64,000 nucleotides of DNA from Actinomycetota bacterium. Lineage in GTDB: Bacteria; Actinomycetota; Thermoleophilia; Gaiellales; Gaiellaceae. The position numbers and the translations under genes were made by a program. The stretch is taken from positions 1 through 64,000 of the forward strand of contig JAIBJO010000001.1 of the NCBI GenBank assembly GCA_020029615.1, given 5' to 3'. Positions 9,801-17,644 of this stretch are shown one piece after another (the stretch's first letter is position 1; each line of letters begins with the position of its first letter). The notes under the pieces were generated by a model that saw only the letters and a program-made list of their open reading frames with translations, did not search any database and was not told the origin of the DNA.

Positions 9801-10177
9801 AGTGCAGTCCGTGTCTGCGCCGCCGCTGCGGCGGAGTCCCCGGCCGCGGTCGACTCACGCGCCGCTCGTAGCCGCTCCTCGAAGCGGTCGACGTCGCGCT
9901 CGCCGGGTTCGACGACCAGCACGTAGCCGCCGGCCTGCCGGACAAGGCGGTCGCGGCCCAGCGCGCGTCGCAGGCGCGAGACGTAAGTGTCGAGCGACCG
10001 GTGTGCGCTCGGGGGCGGATTCTCACCCCAGACGGCGTCGATCAGGCGGTCGCGAGAGACGGCCTCATTCGGATGGAGCAGAAGAACAGCGAGCAGCGTG
10101 CGCTGCTTGCCGCCGCCGAGCGGGAGCGGCCGGCCGTCCACCCGAACCTCGATTGGGCCAAGGACTCCGAACTCCAC
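6881..10177 (-). CDS. Transmembrane regulator: winged helix-BTAD-TM-propeller-SBP fusion
   Basis: 1098 residues from a GTG start. Residues 1-93 are an OmpR-like winged helix and 95-242 a BTAD helical domain ('LRERLLGQLMKALYRAGRQAEAL'), as in SARP/AfsR-type activators. Residues about 262-284 form one hydrophobic helix, preceded by basic residues. Residues about 297-600 repeat 'GSVWVADS...IDPATGSI' units of a YVTN-type propeller, and about 600-1098 is a family 5 oligopeptide-binding domain ('DLAVALPRPANGGTTYRFQLRPGIRYSDG', 'FPGTGPYRF', 'RRALNFAVDRAKIA'). It looks like a one-protein membrane sensor that binds a ligand outside and DNA inside. It is divergent from a secreted protein across 100 bases. 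Confidence 0.9.
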   Translation of the reverse strand: MEFGVLGPIEVRVDGRPLPLGGGKQRTLLAVLLLHPNEAVSRDRLIDAVWGENPPPSAHRSLDTYVSRLRRALGRDRLVRQAGGYVLVVEPGERDVDRFEERLRAARESTAAGDSAAAAAQTRTALALWRGPALADVLYEAFATAEAERLEERRLVALEERIDADLATGDGPELVPELDALVREHPLRERLLGQLMKALYRAGRQAEALAMLQAARHRLADELGLEPGPQLRDLERQILQHDPHLDSEHRSAAPTRGRSRGHAFIAVAAAVAVAAATVSAIFATRGSETPSVGSDQEDRLVSIDSGSNSVREVVSLTSPPAGLASGFGSLWATDPTGQRVIRVDPASGSLTDRIVVGAQPGSVATGGGAVWVGSTLAGSVSRVDPATGTVTQTVRLGGANVSDVVFGDGSVWVADSTDHALIEIDPATGSIRRTLTLDAAPTALAFHAGLIWVAGYGRGVLQEIDSRSGEVVDTVAVGQGPSAVAAGSSGIWVANSLDATVSRIDPSTGSVKATIPVPSGPAAIVATDESVWVASADVGVLSEIDPRRNEIVSSRRVGGRPSALVSTDERIWVGTSSRGESHRGGTLVLIRLGRFATIDPGLGFENAAQFLRLAYDTLVTFQAVPGPAGLRLVPDLAVALPRPANGGTTYRFQLRPGIRYSDGRPLRARDFRRAVERLFRLRSPGASYYTGLVGAPGCERHPRRCDLPQGVETDDAAQTVVFRLRTPDPDFLYKLTVLAYSTPVPPGTPDRDIGARPFPGTGPYRFSTVNARGLRFERNPFFRVWSHAAQPAGNPDAIVWRYAPSLRSAVDDVKRGRADWLLGLIPPADLRSLQLQYPSQVHANPTPTVDFIQLNAHRRPFDDVRVRRALNFAVDRAKIADWYGGPLVATALCQPLAPGLPGYSRYCPYTRDPRSDGRWHGPDLARAKRLVAASGTLGERVDVWGSSDSVGVPRQVPRHIAEVLRSLGYRVQLHLVPFATLTHSKRRGLLLSTDGDWLPDYPAPSAYLPQFFGCRGGNSNGYFCDPDLDRRMREATRLQLTDPEQAATLWAAINRQLVDQAAWVPTVNVQFVEVVSRRVRNYQFNPVGGFIPQAAWLP

Positions 10178-10220
10178 GCTCGCCTAGCAAAGCACTGCTG
10201 CAAGGTGATTTCCAGATTTT

Positions 10221-10246
10221 TGCAACACGTCCACGGCACGGTTGCA
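10221..10246. promoter_or_regulatory. Weak inverted repeat between divergent genes
   Basis: TGCAAC (10221-10226) and GTTGCA (10241-10246) form 6-base arms 14 bases apart, in the 100-base gap between the membrane regulator and the secreted protein. It is the only clear dyad in the gap. It might be the binding site of the BTAD regulator, which usually prefers direct repeats, so this is a weak candidate. Confidence 0.3.
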
Positions 10247-10277
10247 TCGCTCACTCGCACAACCGGAGGTGAAGTCG

Positions 10278-11090
10278 ATGCCTAAACGCCTGTCACTCGT
10301 GCTGCTCGCCGGCGTGGCGCTACTAGTTGCCTGGCTGACACCGGCTGCCGCGACACCCTCGAAAACGCCCTTCAAGGTCAGAACGAGCCTCGACGGGAAG
10401 ACGGTGCTCCCGCACCGGATCCGCTGGCTCGGATACCCGCTTCTGCCCCGAAACAAGGTCCGGGAGGTTGCCTTCCTGATCGACGGCAAGGTGCGCTGGA
10501 TCGAGCACAACCCGCCCTACAGCTACAGCGACGACGGCGGCTACCTCGTCACGTCGTGGCTCAGTGCAGGAGTGCACCGCTTCACGGTTCGCGCCACATC
10601 GTTCACGGGCGCGAAGGCGAGCAAGACCGTTGTCGCCCGGGTTATCGCAGCACCGGAACCACCCGCCGAGCTCGCCGGGACGTGGCAACGAGACATCGCG
10701 CACGAAGTACCCGGCCCTTCCGACCCTCGCTGCGCTCCAGACCCGGTCCCCGCCGGGCGCTGGACACTGGTCTTCGAGCGACGCTGGATCGAGACCGTCT
10801 TCCCGGGAAAGTTTCACCCGGAGAAGAGCAAGCAGACGCACTTCGGTTACATCATCGACAACGACTGGGTACCCGGCCCGAACACGTTCGACGTCGCCGG
10901 CTCGGTCACGATCCAGGTCTTCCACGACGAGGATCAACGCGGCGGCTGGTGGTGCCTGCCCGGAGGGCCCGGAGCGAAGTACTCCTGGGCGGTGAACGGG
11001 GACACGCTCTCGCTCGCACCCGTCGGCGGCGTGGATCGCAACGAGCAGCGCGGCGCGGTCTTCACTGGTAACTGGAAGCGGGCGCGCTGA
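10278..11090 (+). CDS. Secreted hypothetical protein, divergent from the BTAD regulator
   Basis: 270 residues. ATG 10278 follows CCGGAGGTG; an in-frame ATG at 10242 lacks a ribosome site. A signal peptide is clear (MPKRLSLVLLAGVALLVAW, cleavage near 'PAAATP'). Residues about 30-135 look like an Ig-like domain ('VREVAFLIDGKVRWIEHNPPYSYSDDGGYL', 'AGVHRFTVRATSFTG'); the rest carries four cysteines and 'GTWQRDI...WVPGPNTFDVAGSVTIQVF', like a lipocalin-type barrel. The family is not recognised. Its position makes it the natural target of the divergent regulator. Confidence 0.75.
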   Translation: MPKRLSLVLLAGVALLVAWLTPAAATPSKTPFKVRTSLDGKTVLPHRIRWLGYPLLPRNKVREVAFLIDGKVRWIEHNPPYSYSDDGGYLVTSWLSAGVHRFTVRATSFTGAKASKTVVARVIAAPEPPAELAGTWQRDIAHEVPGPSDPRCAPDPVPAGRWTLVFERRWIETVFPGKFHPEKSKQTHFGYIIDNDWVPGPNTFDVAGSVTIQVFHDEDQRGGWWCLPGGPGAKYSWAVNGDTLSLAPVGGVDRNEQRGAVFTGNWKRAR

Positions 11091-11401
11091 CGCACATGGC
11101 GGAGGTGTAGAAGGCAACGGATGGACGCACTGCCACGGCCACCGTCGTGGCGCGCGTGCTGGCCGAGCCGGACTCGCCGGCGGCGATCGTCCCGCCCGAT
11201 ACGGGTTCCCGCACGCGCGTTTGCCGACATCCGCTCGATCGCGCTTTGGATCGCCGTGTGAGAGAGCCTCTCAAATGTCATTTGCAGGGGTTTTAGCTTG
11301 CGGCGCAGGCGAGTGAGTGCTGCCCGTTTGCTGCCCGAGACCGCCGTGAGCGTGCCCACGCCGACAACGCAATACCTCGATTTGCAGGGCAAATGGAAAG
11401 A
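11091..11401. other. Gap with integrase-tail-like remnant
   Basis: No gene is visible. The 18-base repeat shared with the left end of the segment lies at 11318-11335. Read on the minus strand it sits in a short open stretch encoding 'LGQQTGSTHSPAPQ' and a stop; the left copy encodes 'NGQQTSEVGSAQP' and a stop. Such tails resemble C-termini of actinobacterial tyrosine integrases, but the match is short. Confidence 0.3.
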
Positions 11402-11475
<74 letters not shown>

Positions 11476-11539
11476 TGGGCCGGAGAAGTGTAGCCGCGCG
11501 GCAGGGATCGGCTACAGCGGCACGTAGCCTGACTGCACA

Positions 11540-12673
11540 GTGTCCACCGTCGACTGGGTCGTCATCGTCATCGTCGCGGTCGCCGGGCTATACGGCGCGG
11601 CGACAGGGTTCCTCCGGGGGGCGTTCTCGCTGGCGGGGTTCGCCTTCGGCGCGTACCTCGGCGCACGGATCGCGCCGCAGATCCTGAGCGAGGGCTCGCC
11701 GTACGTACCGGTCGTCGCGCTCGGGGGCGCGATCGTCCTCGGCGCTCTGATGCGCGGGCTCGCCGGTGTTCTTGCCGGCGTGCTCCGTACGAGCATCGGT
11801 GTGATTCCGGGCATGCGCCTGCTCGACAGCTTCGCCGGGCTCCTGCTCGGGCTGGTGGCTGGTGTCTTCCTTTGCTGGGCGATCGGAGCGGTGCTCCTCT
11901 ACCTGCCTGGTGAGACCGACCTGCGTCGGTCGGTGCAGCGCTCGCTGATCCTCTCCGAGATCAACGAGGTCGTCCCTCCCGAACGGCTGCTTGAGGAGCT
12001 CGAGCGCGTCGACCCGATCGGCGTGTTCCTGGGACCGCCGGCGATAGTGGCGCCACCCGACAAGGGGCTCGCGAAGGATCCGGACGTGGTCCGCGCGTCG
12101 AAGAGCGTCGTCCGCGTGACTGGCATCGCGTGCGGGCTCGGCGTCGAGGGCTCCGGGTGGGTCGCGGCTCGCGCGCTCGTCGTCACGAACGCACATGTCG
12201 TCGCGGGCATCCAACAACCGCGCGTCGATACGGCCGGCGGCAGGGTGTTCGCCGCCACGGTGGTCGTCTTCGACGTGACGAACGACCTCGCCGTGCTGCG
12301 AGTCGCCGGGCTCGGCGCCAGGCCGCTTCGGCTCGCCGCGCCGGAGCGGGGCGCCGCCGTTGCGCTCGTCGGCTACCCGGGGAACGGGCCGCTCACGCGG
12401 ACTCCAGGGCGGCTCGGCGGGACCGCCGACGTCCTCAGCCGAGACGCCTACGGGCGCGGGGCCGTGAAGCGGCAGGTGACGGCGATCCGTAGCGTCGTCG
12501 AGCCGGGAAGCTCGGGTGGCCCGGGCATCGACGTCGCCGGTCGGGTGCGAACGACCGTGTTCGCGCGTCGGCCGCGCGAGACCGGCGGCTATGGGATCCC
12601 GGCGGATCTCGTTCGGAAGGCGCTCGCCGAGGTTGGCCGCAGCCCTGTCGCCACGACCGATTGCGCTCGGTGA
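11540..12673 (+). CDS. MarP-like membrane serine protease (CvpA + trypsin-like)
   Basis: 377 residues from a GTG start. Four transmembrane helices (about residues 5-25, 30-50, 58-82 and 100-125) form a CvpA/colicin-V-type domain. The periplasmic part is a chymotrypsin-fold protease: His in 'VVTNAHVVAG', Asp in 'DVTNDLAVLRV' and Ser in 'VEPGSSGGPGID'. This is the architecture of mycobacterial MarP, which maintains pH homeostasis in acid by cleaving a peptidoglycan hydrolase. The transcript ends at a hairpin shared with the convergent gene. Confidence 0.92.
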   Translation: MSTVDWVVIVIVAVAGLYGAATGFLRGAFSLAGFAFGAYLGARIAPQILSEGSPYVPVVALGGAIVLGALMRGLAGVLAGVLRTSIGVIPGMRLLDSFAGLLLGLVAGVFLCWAIGAVLLYLPGETDLRRSVQRSLILSEINEVVPPERLLEELERVDPIGVFLGPPAIVAPPDKGLAKDPDVVRASKSVVRVTGIACGLGVEGSGWVAARALVVTNAHVVAGIQQPRVDTAGGRVFAATVVVFDVTNDLAVLRVAGLGARPLRLAAPERGAAVALVGYPGNGPLTRTPGRLGGTADVLSRDAYGRGAVKRQVTAIRSVVEPGSSGGPGIDVAGRVRTTVFARRPRETGGYGIPADLVRKALAEVGRSPVATTDCAR

Positions 12674-12688
12674 ACCAGCGTAGGCGGG

Positions 12689-12708
12689 GGTCTGGCTCAA
12701 GCCAGACC
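12689..12708. terminator. Bidirectional terminator hairpin
   Basis: GGTCTGGCT (12689-12697) and AGCCAGACC (12700-12708) are perfect complements around a minimal loop, in the 51-base gap between two convergent stop codons. There is no clear T run, so it may rely on other factors. Confidence 0.6.
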
Positions 12709-12724
12709 TCCGGAGCGGTGCCCC

Positions 12725-14527
12725 CTACGAGAAGAGATCCAGCGCGGCGTGCGGCTGGCGGAACGGTGGGATGACGTAGACGCCCGCTGCGAGCCCGCGT
12801 GAGGCGTCGAGCAGCTCGCGCGCGATCGTGAGGCCGGTGCTCCCCGCGTCAGCACCCGCCGCGCGCAGCCGCTCCTGCACGTGCTCGGGCACGACGATGC
12901 CCGGAACCTCGTTGTGGAGGCGGAGCGCGAGCTGGTAGCTGCGCACGTAGAAGACCCCGACGAGGAGCGGGATGGGGCACGAGCCGCCGAGCCGTTCGAG
13001 GAACGCCTCGAGGTACGAGAGGTCGAAGAGCACCTGCGTCATGGCGAACCGTGCCCCTGCCTCGAGCTTGTGCTCGAACCGCTCGAGCTCGTAGCCGAGG
13101 TCGTCGGCGGCGGGGTTGACGGCGACGCCGAGGAAGAACGACGTCGGTGCGTCGATCTCGCGACCGTTGTAGTCCTCACCCGTGTTCATCCGCGTGATCA
13201 TCTGCGAGAGCCCGATCGAGTCGAGCTCGTACACGCCCTGCGCGCCCGGGTAGTCACCTGCCTCGGGTGGGTCTCCAGTGACCGCGAGGACGTTCCGGAT
13301 GCCCTCGGCGTGGGCGCCGAGCAGCATCGACTCGAGCCCTGCGATCGACGAGTCGCGCGGAGTGAGGTGCGGGATCGTCTCGAGCCCGACGACCCGCTCG
13401 ATCGCCGCGGAGGCGATGAGCCCACTCATGCGCGCCCGTGCGCGCGGATTGTCGTTCACGTCCACGACGTCGATGTGGCCGGACGCCTTCAGCGTTCGTG
13501 CGAGCTCGAGCATGGAGTGCGCGTTGCCACCACGAGGCGGGTCGATCTCGACCGAGGTGACGAACTCACCGGTGCGGAGCTTCCGCTGAAGCAGCGTCTC
13601 GTTCTCCGGCTCCGCTGCTGCTGCTGCGATCTCGCGCGCACGCACGACGAGCGGCGCGCTCGGCGTGTGTTGCTCGTCGATGGCACGCCGGATCGCAGCG
13701 ATCTCGATCGGCGTCGTCCCGCAACAACCACCGATGATGCGCGCACCGAGCTCGCGCGCGTGTGCGGCGAACTCGGCGAAGTACTCGGGCGTCGCATGCG
13801 GGAAGATCACACGCTGGCCGGCGAGGCTTGCGAGGCCGACGTTGGGAAGCACCGCCAGCGGTTTGTCGGTGCCCATGCGCTCGATCGCGCGAAGTGCAGC
13901 TTGGAGCCCGAGCCCGTGGTTCGCGCCGATCGCGGCGACGTCCAGGTCGGCGAGCGCCGCCGCCGCTGCCTCGGCCGACACGCCGGAGAGCGTGTGCGCA
14001 TCCTCGTCGAACGTCAGGAGCGCGACGATTGGGAGCGCGGATACGTCGCGGACGGTTCCGATCGCCATCAGCAGCTCGTCCAGGGCGAAGAACGTCTCGA
14101 CCATGAAGAGGTCGACGCCACGGCCTTCCAGAAGCTGCACCTGCTCCGCGAAGACCGCTCGTCGCTCGTCGTCGGAGCCGTCGAGGTCACCGAGCGGGCC
14201 GATCGATCCGGCGATGAGGACCTCTTGCCCCGATACCTCGCGAGCGTCCCGCGCGACCTTGACCGCGGACTCGTTGATCGCGGCGAACTCCTCGTCGAGG
14301 TAGTGGGCGGCGAGCTTGCGACGGTTCGCACCGAAGGTGTTCGTCTCGATCAGCTCCGCGCCTGCGCGGATGAACCCGAGATGCAGCGAGAGGACGCTCT
14401 CGGGCGCTCGGATGTTCGCCTCCTCCGGGCAGCGCAGTCGCGAAACGGCACTCGAGATGAGTGCTCCCATCCCGCCGTCTGCAACGAGCGGCGGTCCCTC
14501 TGCCAGGCGGTCGAGGAATCGACTCAC
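12725..14527 (-). CDS. Fused homocysteine S-methyltransferase / methylenetetrahydrofolate reductase
   Basis: 600 residues. The GTG at 14527 is chosen ('SRFLDRLAEGPPLVADGGMG') because homology starts there, although the frame stays open 141 bases further. Residues 1 to about 300 are a homocysteine methyltransferase barrel with the zinc cysteines in 'GARIIGGCCGTTP'; residues about 315-600 are an MTHFR barrel ('VTSVEIDPPRGG', 'VDVNDNPRARARMS', 'AVTGDPPEAGDYPG', 'MTQVLFDLSYLEAF'). The layout matches Bacillus YitJ: it makes methyltetrahydrofolate and can methylate homocysteine. The metB-like gene near 58 kb supplies the same pathway. Confidence 0.93.
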   Translation of the reverse strand: MSRFLDRLAEGPPLVADGGMGALISSAVSRLRCPEEANIRAPESVLSLHLGFIRAGAELIETNTFGANRRKLAAHYLDEEFAAINESAVKVARDAREVSGQEVLIAGSIGPLGDLDGSDDERRAVFAEQVQLLEGRGVDLFMVETFFALDELLMAIGTVRDVSALPIVALLTFDEDAHTLSGVSAEAAAAALADLDVAAIGANHGLGLQAALRAIERMGTDKPLAVLPNVGLASLAGQRVIFPHATPEYFAEFAAHARELGARIIGGCCGTTPIEIAAIRRAIDEQHTPSAPLVVRAREIAAAAAEPENETLLQRKLRTGEFVTSVEIDPPRGGNAHSMLELARTLKASGHIDVVDVNDNPRARARMSGLIASAAIERVVGLETIPHLTPRDSSIAGLESMLLGAHAEGIRNVLAVTGDPPEAGDYPGAQGVYELDSIGLSQMITRMNTGEDYNGREIDAPTSFFLGVAVNPAADDLGYELERFEHKLEAGARFAMTQVLFDLSYLEAFLERLGGSCPIPLLVGVFYVRSYQLALRLHNEVPGIVVPEHVQERLRAAGADAGSTGLTIARELLDASRGLAAGVYVIPPFRQPHAALDLFS

Positions 14528-14711
14528 CCGGGCATTGCAGCATGCGACCCGGGCGGCAACCGACCTCGAGCCTCGGGGTGAAGCGCGCTTGTCAACGCCG
14601 TTCGGGGGATCGGTCAAGCGCGGTCGGGTGACGCCCGCGCTGGGGGAATCGCGCAGAGTGCGGATCACTCACGAACGGGCGACGATGCGGCGGCCGCCTG
14701 CGTGAGCTGTC

Positions 14712-14925
14712 ATGAGGGGTGAAGGAGCGGTTCCTCCCGCGGAGGGGCCTGCCGGGGACGGGGAGCGAGGGCTTGGCGGCACCTCGCTCCGGTCTCCTTC
14801 GAGGCTCAAGGCCCTTCCGTGCAGTGCCGATAGCGAAAGCGACTCCCGGCTGGGGACTGACGGCAATCAGCCAGGCCTGGAGCCTCCGAGAAAGGGGCGG
14901 CGGACGACGCCGCCCTTTCTCATTG
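14712..14925 (+). ncRNA. Candidate structured RNA ending in a terminator
   Basis: A 400-base gap without a gene contains ordered complementarity: GGAGCGAGG (14762-14770) with CCTCGCTCC (14782-14790), then nested stems GAGGCTC (14801-14807)/GAGCCTC (14880-14886), AGGCC (14809-14813)/GGCCT (14874-14878) and TGCCG (14825-14829)/CGGCA (14861-14865), then the terminator at 14893-14918. It resembles a small RNA or riboswitch-like fold, but I could not match a known class and no plus-strand gene follows. On the minus strand it would lie in a long leader of the methionine gene. Confidence 0.35.
14893..14918. terminator. Bidirectional terminator downstream of the cupin gene
   Basis: GGGCGGC (14895-14901) pairs with GCCGCCC (14909-14915), extended by A-T pairs with one bulged G. 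CTTTCT follows on the plus strand and CTTTCTC on the minus strand. It can end the minus-strand cupin/reductase transcript (stop at 14943) and the candidate plus-strand RNA. Confidence 0.65.
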
Positions 14926-14942
14926 CCGTGTCTCAACGCGGG

Positions 14943-15293
14943 TCAGGCTGGCCTGCGCCACTCGAAGACGGCGAGCAGGCAACCCGTCTCCGTCCACGAG
15001 TTGTGGTGCGTCCCGGCCTCGTAGCTCACGAAGTCGCCCGGGCCGAACACCGATTCGTCCGAGTCGACGAGGTCGCCCTCGAGGATCAGGAACTCCTCCA
15101 TTCCGGGGTGCTCGTGCGCGATCGTCACCGCCCCCGGCTCCATCCGCATCAGATAGGAGCCTTGCTGAGTCTCCCGGTCGAAGCTGACGGGCAGCCAGCT
15201 CATCTCGGCCTGCACCGGGCCCTCGAGGTCGTAAGGGAGGAACGCCGTCGTGTGGGCGTTGACGACGATCCGCTTGTCGTTCGAGTCGCTCAT
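14943..15293 (-). CDS. Cupin domain protein (ChrR-like)
   Basis: 116 residues. A single cupin barrel with the metal-binding set in order: 'HEHPGMEEFLILEG' (motif 1: H, H, E) and 'GTHHNSW' (motif 2: H). The form is that of ChrR-type cupins and small dioxygenase-like proteins. It lies 9 bases downstream of a short-chain reductase on the same strand and is probably co-transcribed with it. A catalytic or sensing role cannot be told apart from sequence alone. Confidence 0.85.
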   Translation of the reverse strand: MSDSNDKRIVVNAHTTAFLPYDLEGPVQAEMSWLPVSFDRETQQGSYLMRMEPGAVTIAHEHPGMEEFLILEGDLVDSDESVFGPGDFVSYEAGTHHNSWTETGCLLAVFEWRRPA

Positions 15294-15302
15294 GTGGCTC
15301 CC

Positions 15303-16052
15303 TCAGTCGGTGTGGACGGTCCTGCCTTCCATGCCGCCCGCGACAACGACGACCTGTCCGGTCACGTGGCCGGACACGGTGTCGGACGCGAGCGCTACCA
15401 CCTGCGCGGCGACGTCCTCCGGCTGCGCGACCTTGCGCAACGCCATCGTTCGCGAGACGGCGAGGATCCTCTCAGGGTCGACGAAGCCGCGTGTCATGGG
15501 TGAGTCCGTCCACCCGGGCGCGACGGCGTTTACCCGGCCGAGTGGTGCGATTCGCGTCATCTCGTTCTTCAGTGAAAGGAGAAGGCCGCCGAGGACTCCC
15601 GATTTCGCCGCTGCGTAGTCGGCGTGCCCTGCTTCGCCGAAGATCCCCGCGGTCGACCCGATCAGTACGAGTGAGCCGTGACCGTTGCGCTCGACCTCAC
15701 GGAGAAAAGCCCGCGCGGTCAGGAAAGGCACGGTCAGGTTCTCGCGGAGAGTGCCCTCCCACCGCTCCAGCGGGAGGTCCCAGACGGGTACGTCCTCCGT
15801 CGGCCAGGTCCCTGAAACGGATGCGCACACGTCGATGCGTCCGAGCGCCGCGCGCGCCTCGTCGAAGAGCCGCGCCACGTCGGCCTCCGACGTCAGGTCG
15901 GCCTGTGCGATCGCGGCGCCGCCGAGCTCGGTCGAGAGAGACCGCGCGCGCTCTGTTCCGCGGTGGTAGTGGGCGAGCACCTGCGCGCCTTCGGCTGCGA
16001 AAGCGCGCGCGCAGGCCGCGCCGATGCCACCGGAGGCTCCGGTCACGAGCAC
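15303..16052 (-). CDS. Short-chain dehydrogenase/reductase
   Basis: About 249 residues. The nucleotide-binding motif 'TGASGGIG' lies at the very N-terminus, the catalytic serine is in 'IGSTAG', and the Tyr-Lys pair is in 'HADYAAAKSG'; the C-terminal 'PGWTDSPMT' fits the FabG-like class. The GTG at 16052 is the only normal start downstream of an in-frame stop at about 16077, so the N-terminus is unusually short. It is divergent from the DppA gene with a 44-base gap and is followed by a cupin. The substrate is unknown. Confidence 0.88.
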   Translation of the reverse strand: MLVTGASGGIGAACARAFAAEGAQVLAHYHRGTERARSLSTELGGAAIAQADLTSEADVARLFDEARAALGRIDVCASVSGTWPTEDVPVWDLPLERWEGTLRENLTVPFLTARAFLREVERNGHGSLVLIGSTAGIFGEAGHADYAAAKSGVLGGLLLSLKNEMTRIAPLGRVNAVAPGWTDSPMTRGFVDPERILAVSRTMALRKVAQPEDVAAQVVALASDTVSGHVTGQVVVVAGGMEGRTVHTD

Positions 16053-16096
16053 GCCCTTGCCATGGAGCCCCGTGTCGATGGGCGTAGGCTACTCGG

Positions 16097-16906
16097 GTGC
16101 GCGTCCACGTCATCTCGGACATGGAAGGAGTCGCCGGAATCGTCAAGTGGGAGCAGACGACCGGTGGCGAGCCCCTGTACGAGGAAGGACGCAAGCTGTA
16201 CACCGAGGAGATCAACGCCGCCATCCGGGGAGCAAAGGCGGCGGGAGCAGCCGAGATCGTGGTCATGGACTGCCACGGCGCGGGCCAGGGGTGGACGTTC
16301 AACTCGTTGATCCACGAGAACCTCGACCCGGCGTGCGAGTACGTGATCCAGAACGAGTGGACCGAGTACACGGAATTCCTGGAGCAAGGGTGCGACGCCG
16401 CGCTCTTCGTGGGGATGCACGCGAGGGCGGGAACGCGGGACGGTGTCATGAACCACACGATCTCCGGGCGCGACTTCCAGAACCTCTGGTTCAACGACAC
16501 GCCTGTGGGCGAGACGGGGATCAACGCGGCGCTGTGCGGAACGTGGGGCTGCCCGGTGTTGCTGGTCACTGGCGACGAGGCGTCGTGTCGCGAGGGCCTC
16601 GCGCTCCTCGGAGCCAGGCTGACCACGGTCGTCGTCAAGCGAGGCCTCGGCTCATCCGCCGCCAGGATGATCCCGCCCCAACGGGCGCGGGAGCTGATCG
16701 AGGAGGGGGCCAAGCGGGCGCTCTCGGATCTGTCGGCGGTTCGTCCGTGGGATCCGGGCCGCCCCGCGGAGATCAGGGTCGAGTACAAGAACACGAGCGC
16801 TCCCGACGCGCTTCGCCACCGTCCCGGCGTCGAGCGCGTCGACGACCGAACGGTCGTCTCTCGCGCGGAGACCTGGTGGGAAGCCTGGAAGCAGTTCTAC
16901 TTCTAG
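16097..16906 (+). CDS. M55 family peptidase (DppA-like D-aminopeptidase)
   Basis: 269 residues from a GTG start. The zinc-binding start 'VISDMEGVAGIV' (S-D-x-E-G), 'VMDCHGAG', 'LFVGMHARAG' and the 'NHTISG' motif are the signatures of DppA, a zinc D-aminopeptidase that makes decamers and cleaves D-Ala-containing peptides. The length matches the family. No dpp transporter genes lie nearby, so it probably works alone in recycling D-amino acid peptides. The stop codon overlaps that of the convergent methyltransferase remnant. Confidence 0.93.
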   Translation: MRVHVISDMEGVAGIVKWEQTTGGEPLYEEGRKLYTEEINAAIRGAKAAGAAEIVVMDCHGAGQGWTFNSLIHENLDPACEYVIQNEWTEYTEFLEQGCDAALFVGMHARAGTRDGVMNHTISGRDFQNLWFNDTPVGETGINAALCGTWGCPVLLVTGDEASCREGLALLGARLTTVVVKRGLGSSAARMIPPQRARELIEEGAKRALSDLSAVRPWDPGRPAEIRVEYKNTSAPDALRHRPGVERVDDRTVVSRAETWWEAWKQFYF

Positions 16907-17598
16907 ACTTTCCCGAACGTCCGCACGACGCAGTTCGAGTAGAGCAGGCACTCCGTCTCGACCGCCGCGAGTCGGTCTGCAAGTGCGGTCGGCATCCGCG
17001 TGTACCTGCGGTCGGCAATGTCCTCGAGCACGTCGTTCCCGTTCGGGTAGCGCACGATCACCGTGACGGGCTCCTCGCGCACGAGTGTGAGGAGGCCTTC
17101 GTCGGTGAGCACATCGAGGCCCGCGCCCGCGGCGAGCGCGCGGGGGAAGAACAGGCTTCCGTCGAGCCGACCGAGGATCTCACGTGCCGACTCGACGACC
17201 TCGTCGGGTGGCGACATGGTGAGATCGACAACCTGACCGCCTGGGGCGAGTGCCGATAGGAGCCGACGCAGGACGTGCACGACGCCCTCCGGCTCCATTC
17301 ATCAGAGCGACCAGGAGAAGAAGACGAGGTCGACCGTCAGCGGTGGGATCTCGATCTCCGCGGCGCTCGCGACCTCGAGCCGCACCTTCTCGCGGAGCTC
17401 GCCAGGGCAGTCGGCTCGTGCCCGTGCGACGTCCTCAGCCACGGGATCGAAGGCCAGCACCGAGGAGGCAACTGGTGCGATCCCCCACGTGAGACGCCCT
17501 TCGCCGCATCCGACCTCGAGCACGCGCTTGTCCGAGAAATCGGCTGCGCGCAGGACCGCAGCGAGGTGCGTTCCCTCCGCGTCCACCACGCGAGGCAT
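16903..17598 (-). pseudogene. Class I SAM methyltransferase split by two in-frame TGA codons
   Basis: One continuous frame encodes a small methyltransferase: motif I 'RVLEVGCGEGRLTWGIA', motif II 'VLAFDPVAEDVARAR', motif IV 'PLTVDLVFFSWSL', and then two consecutive stop codons (17304-17299) followed directly by 'MEPEGVVHVLRRLLSALAPGGQVVDL' and the C-terminal half. The frame is the same before and after, so this is not a frameshift. The ATG immediately after the stops could allow restart, giving two polypeptides. Decay, readthrough or a sequence error are the options; I favour a dead or split gene. Confidence 0.75.
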
Positions 17599-17644
17599 TC
17601 GCCGAGTCTAACCTCGCTCCCGCGGCCGCCTCTAGGCTCCGGTC

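Noticed and set aside
12881-14581. Long open frame (566 codons) on the plus strand over the methionine gene
   Set aside because: It is an antisense shadow of a clearly homologous gene in very GC-rich DNA; the translation is Arg/Asp-rich without motifs.
14712-14925. A known SAM or cobalamin riboswitch
   Set aside because: The conserved core sequences of those classes are not seen, so I list only an unassigned structured RNA.
17299-17304. Selenocysteine insertion at the two TGA codons
   Set aside because: No selenoprotein family is known for this fold position, no SECIS-like hairpin is evident right after, and no sel genes are in the window.
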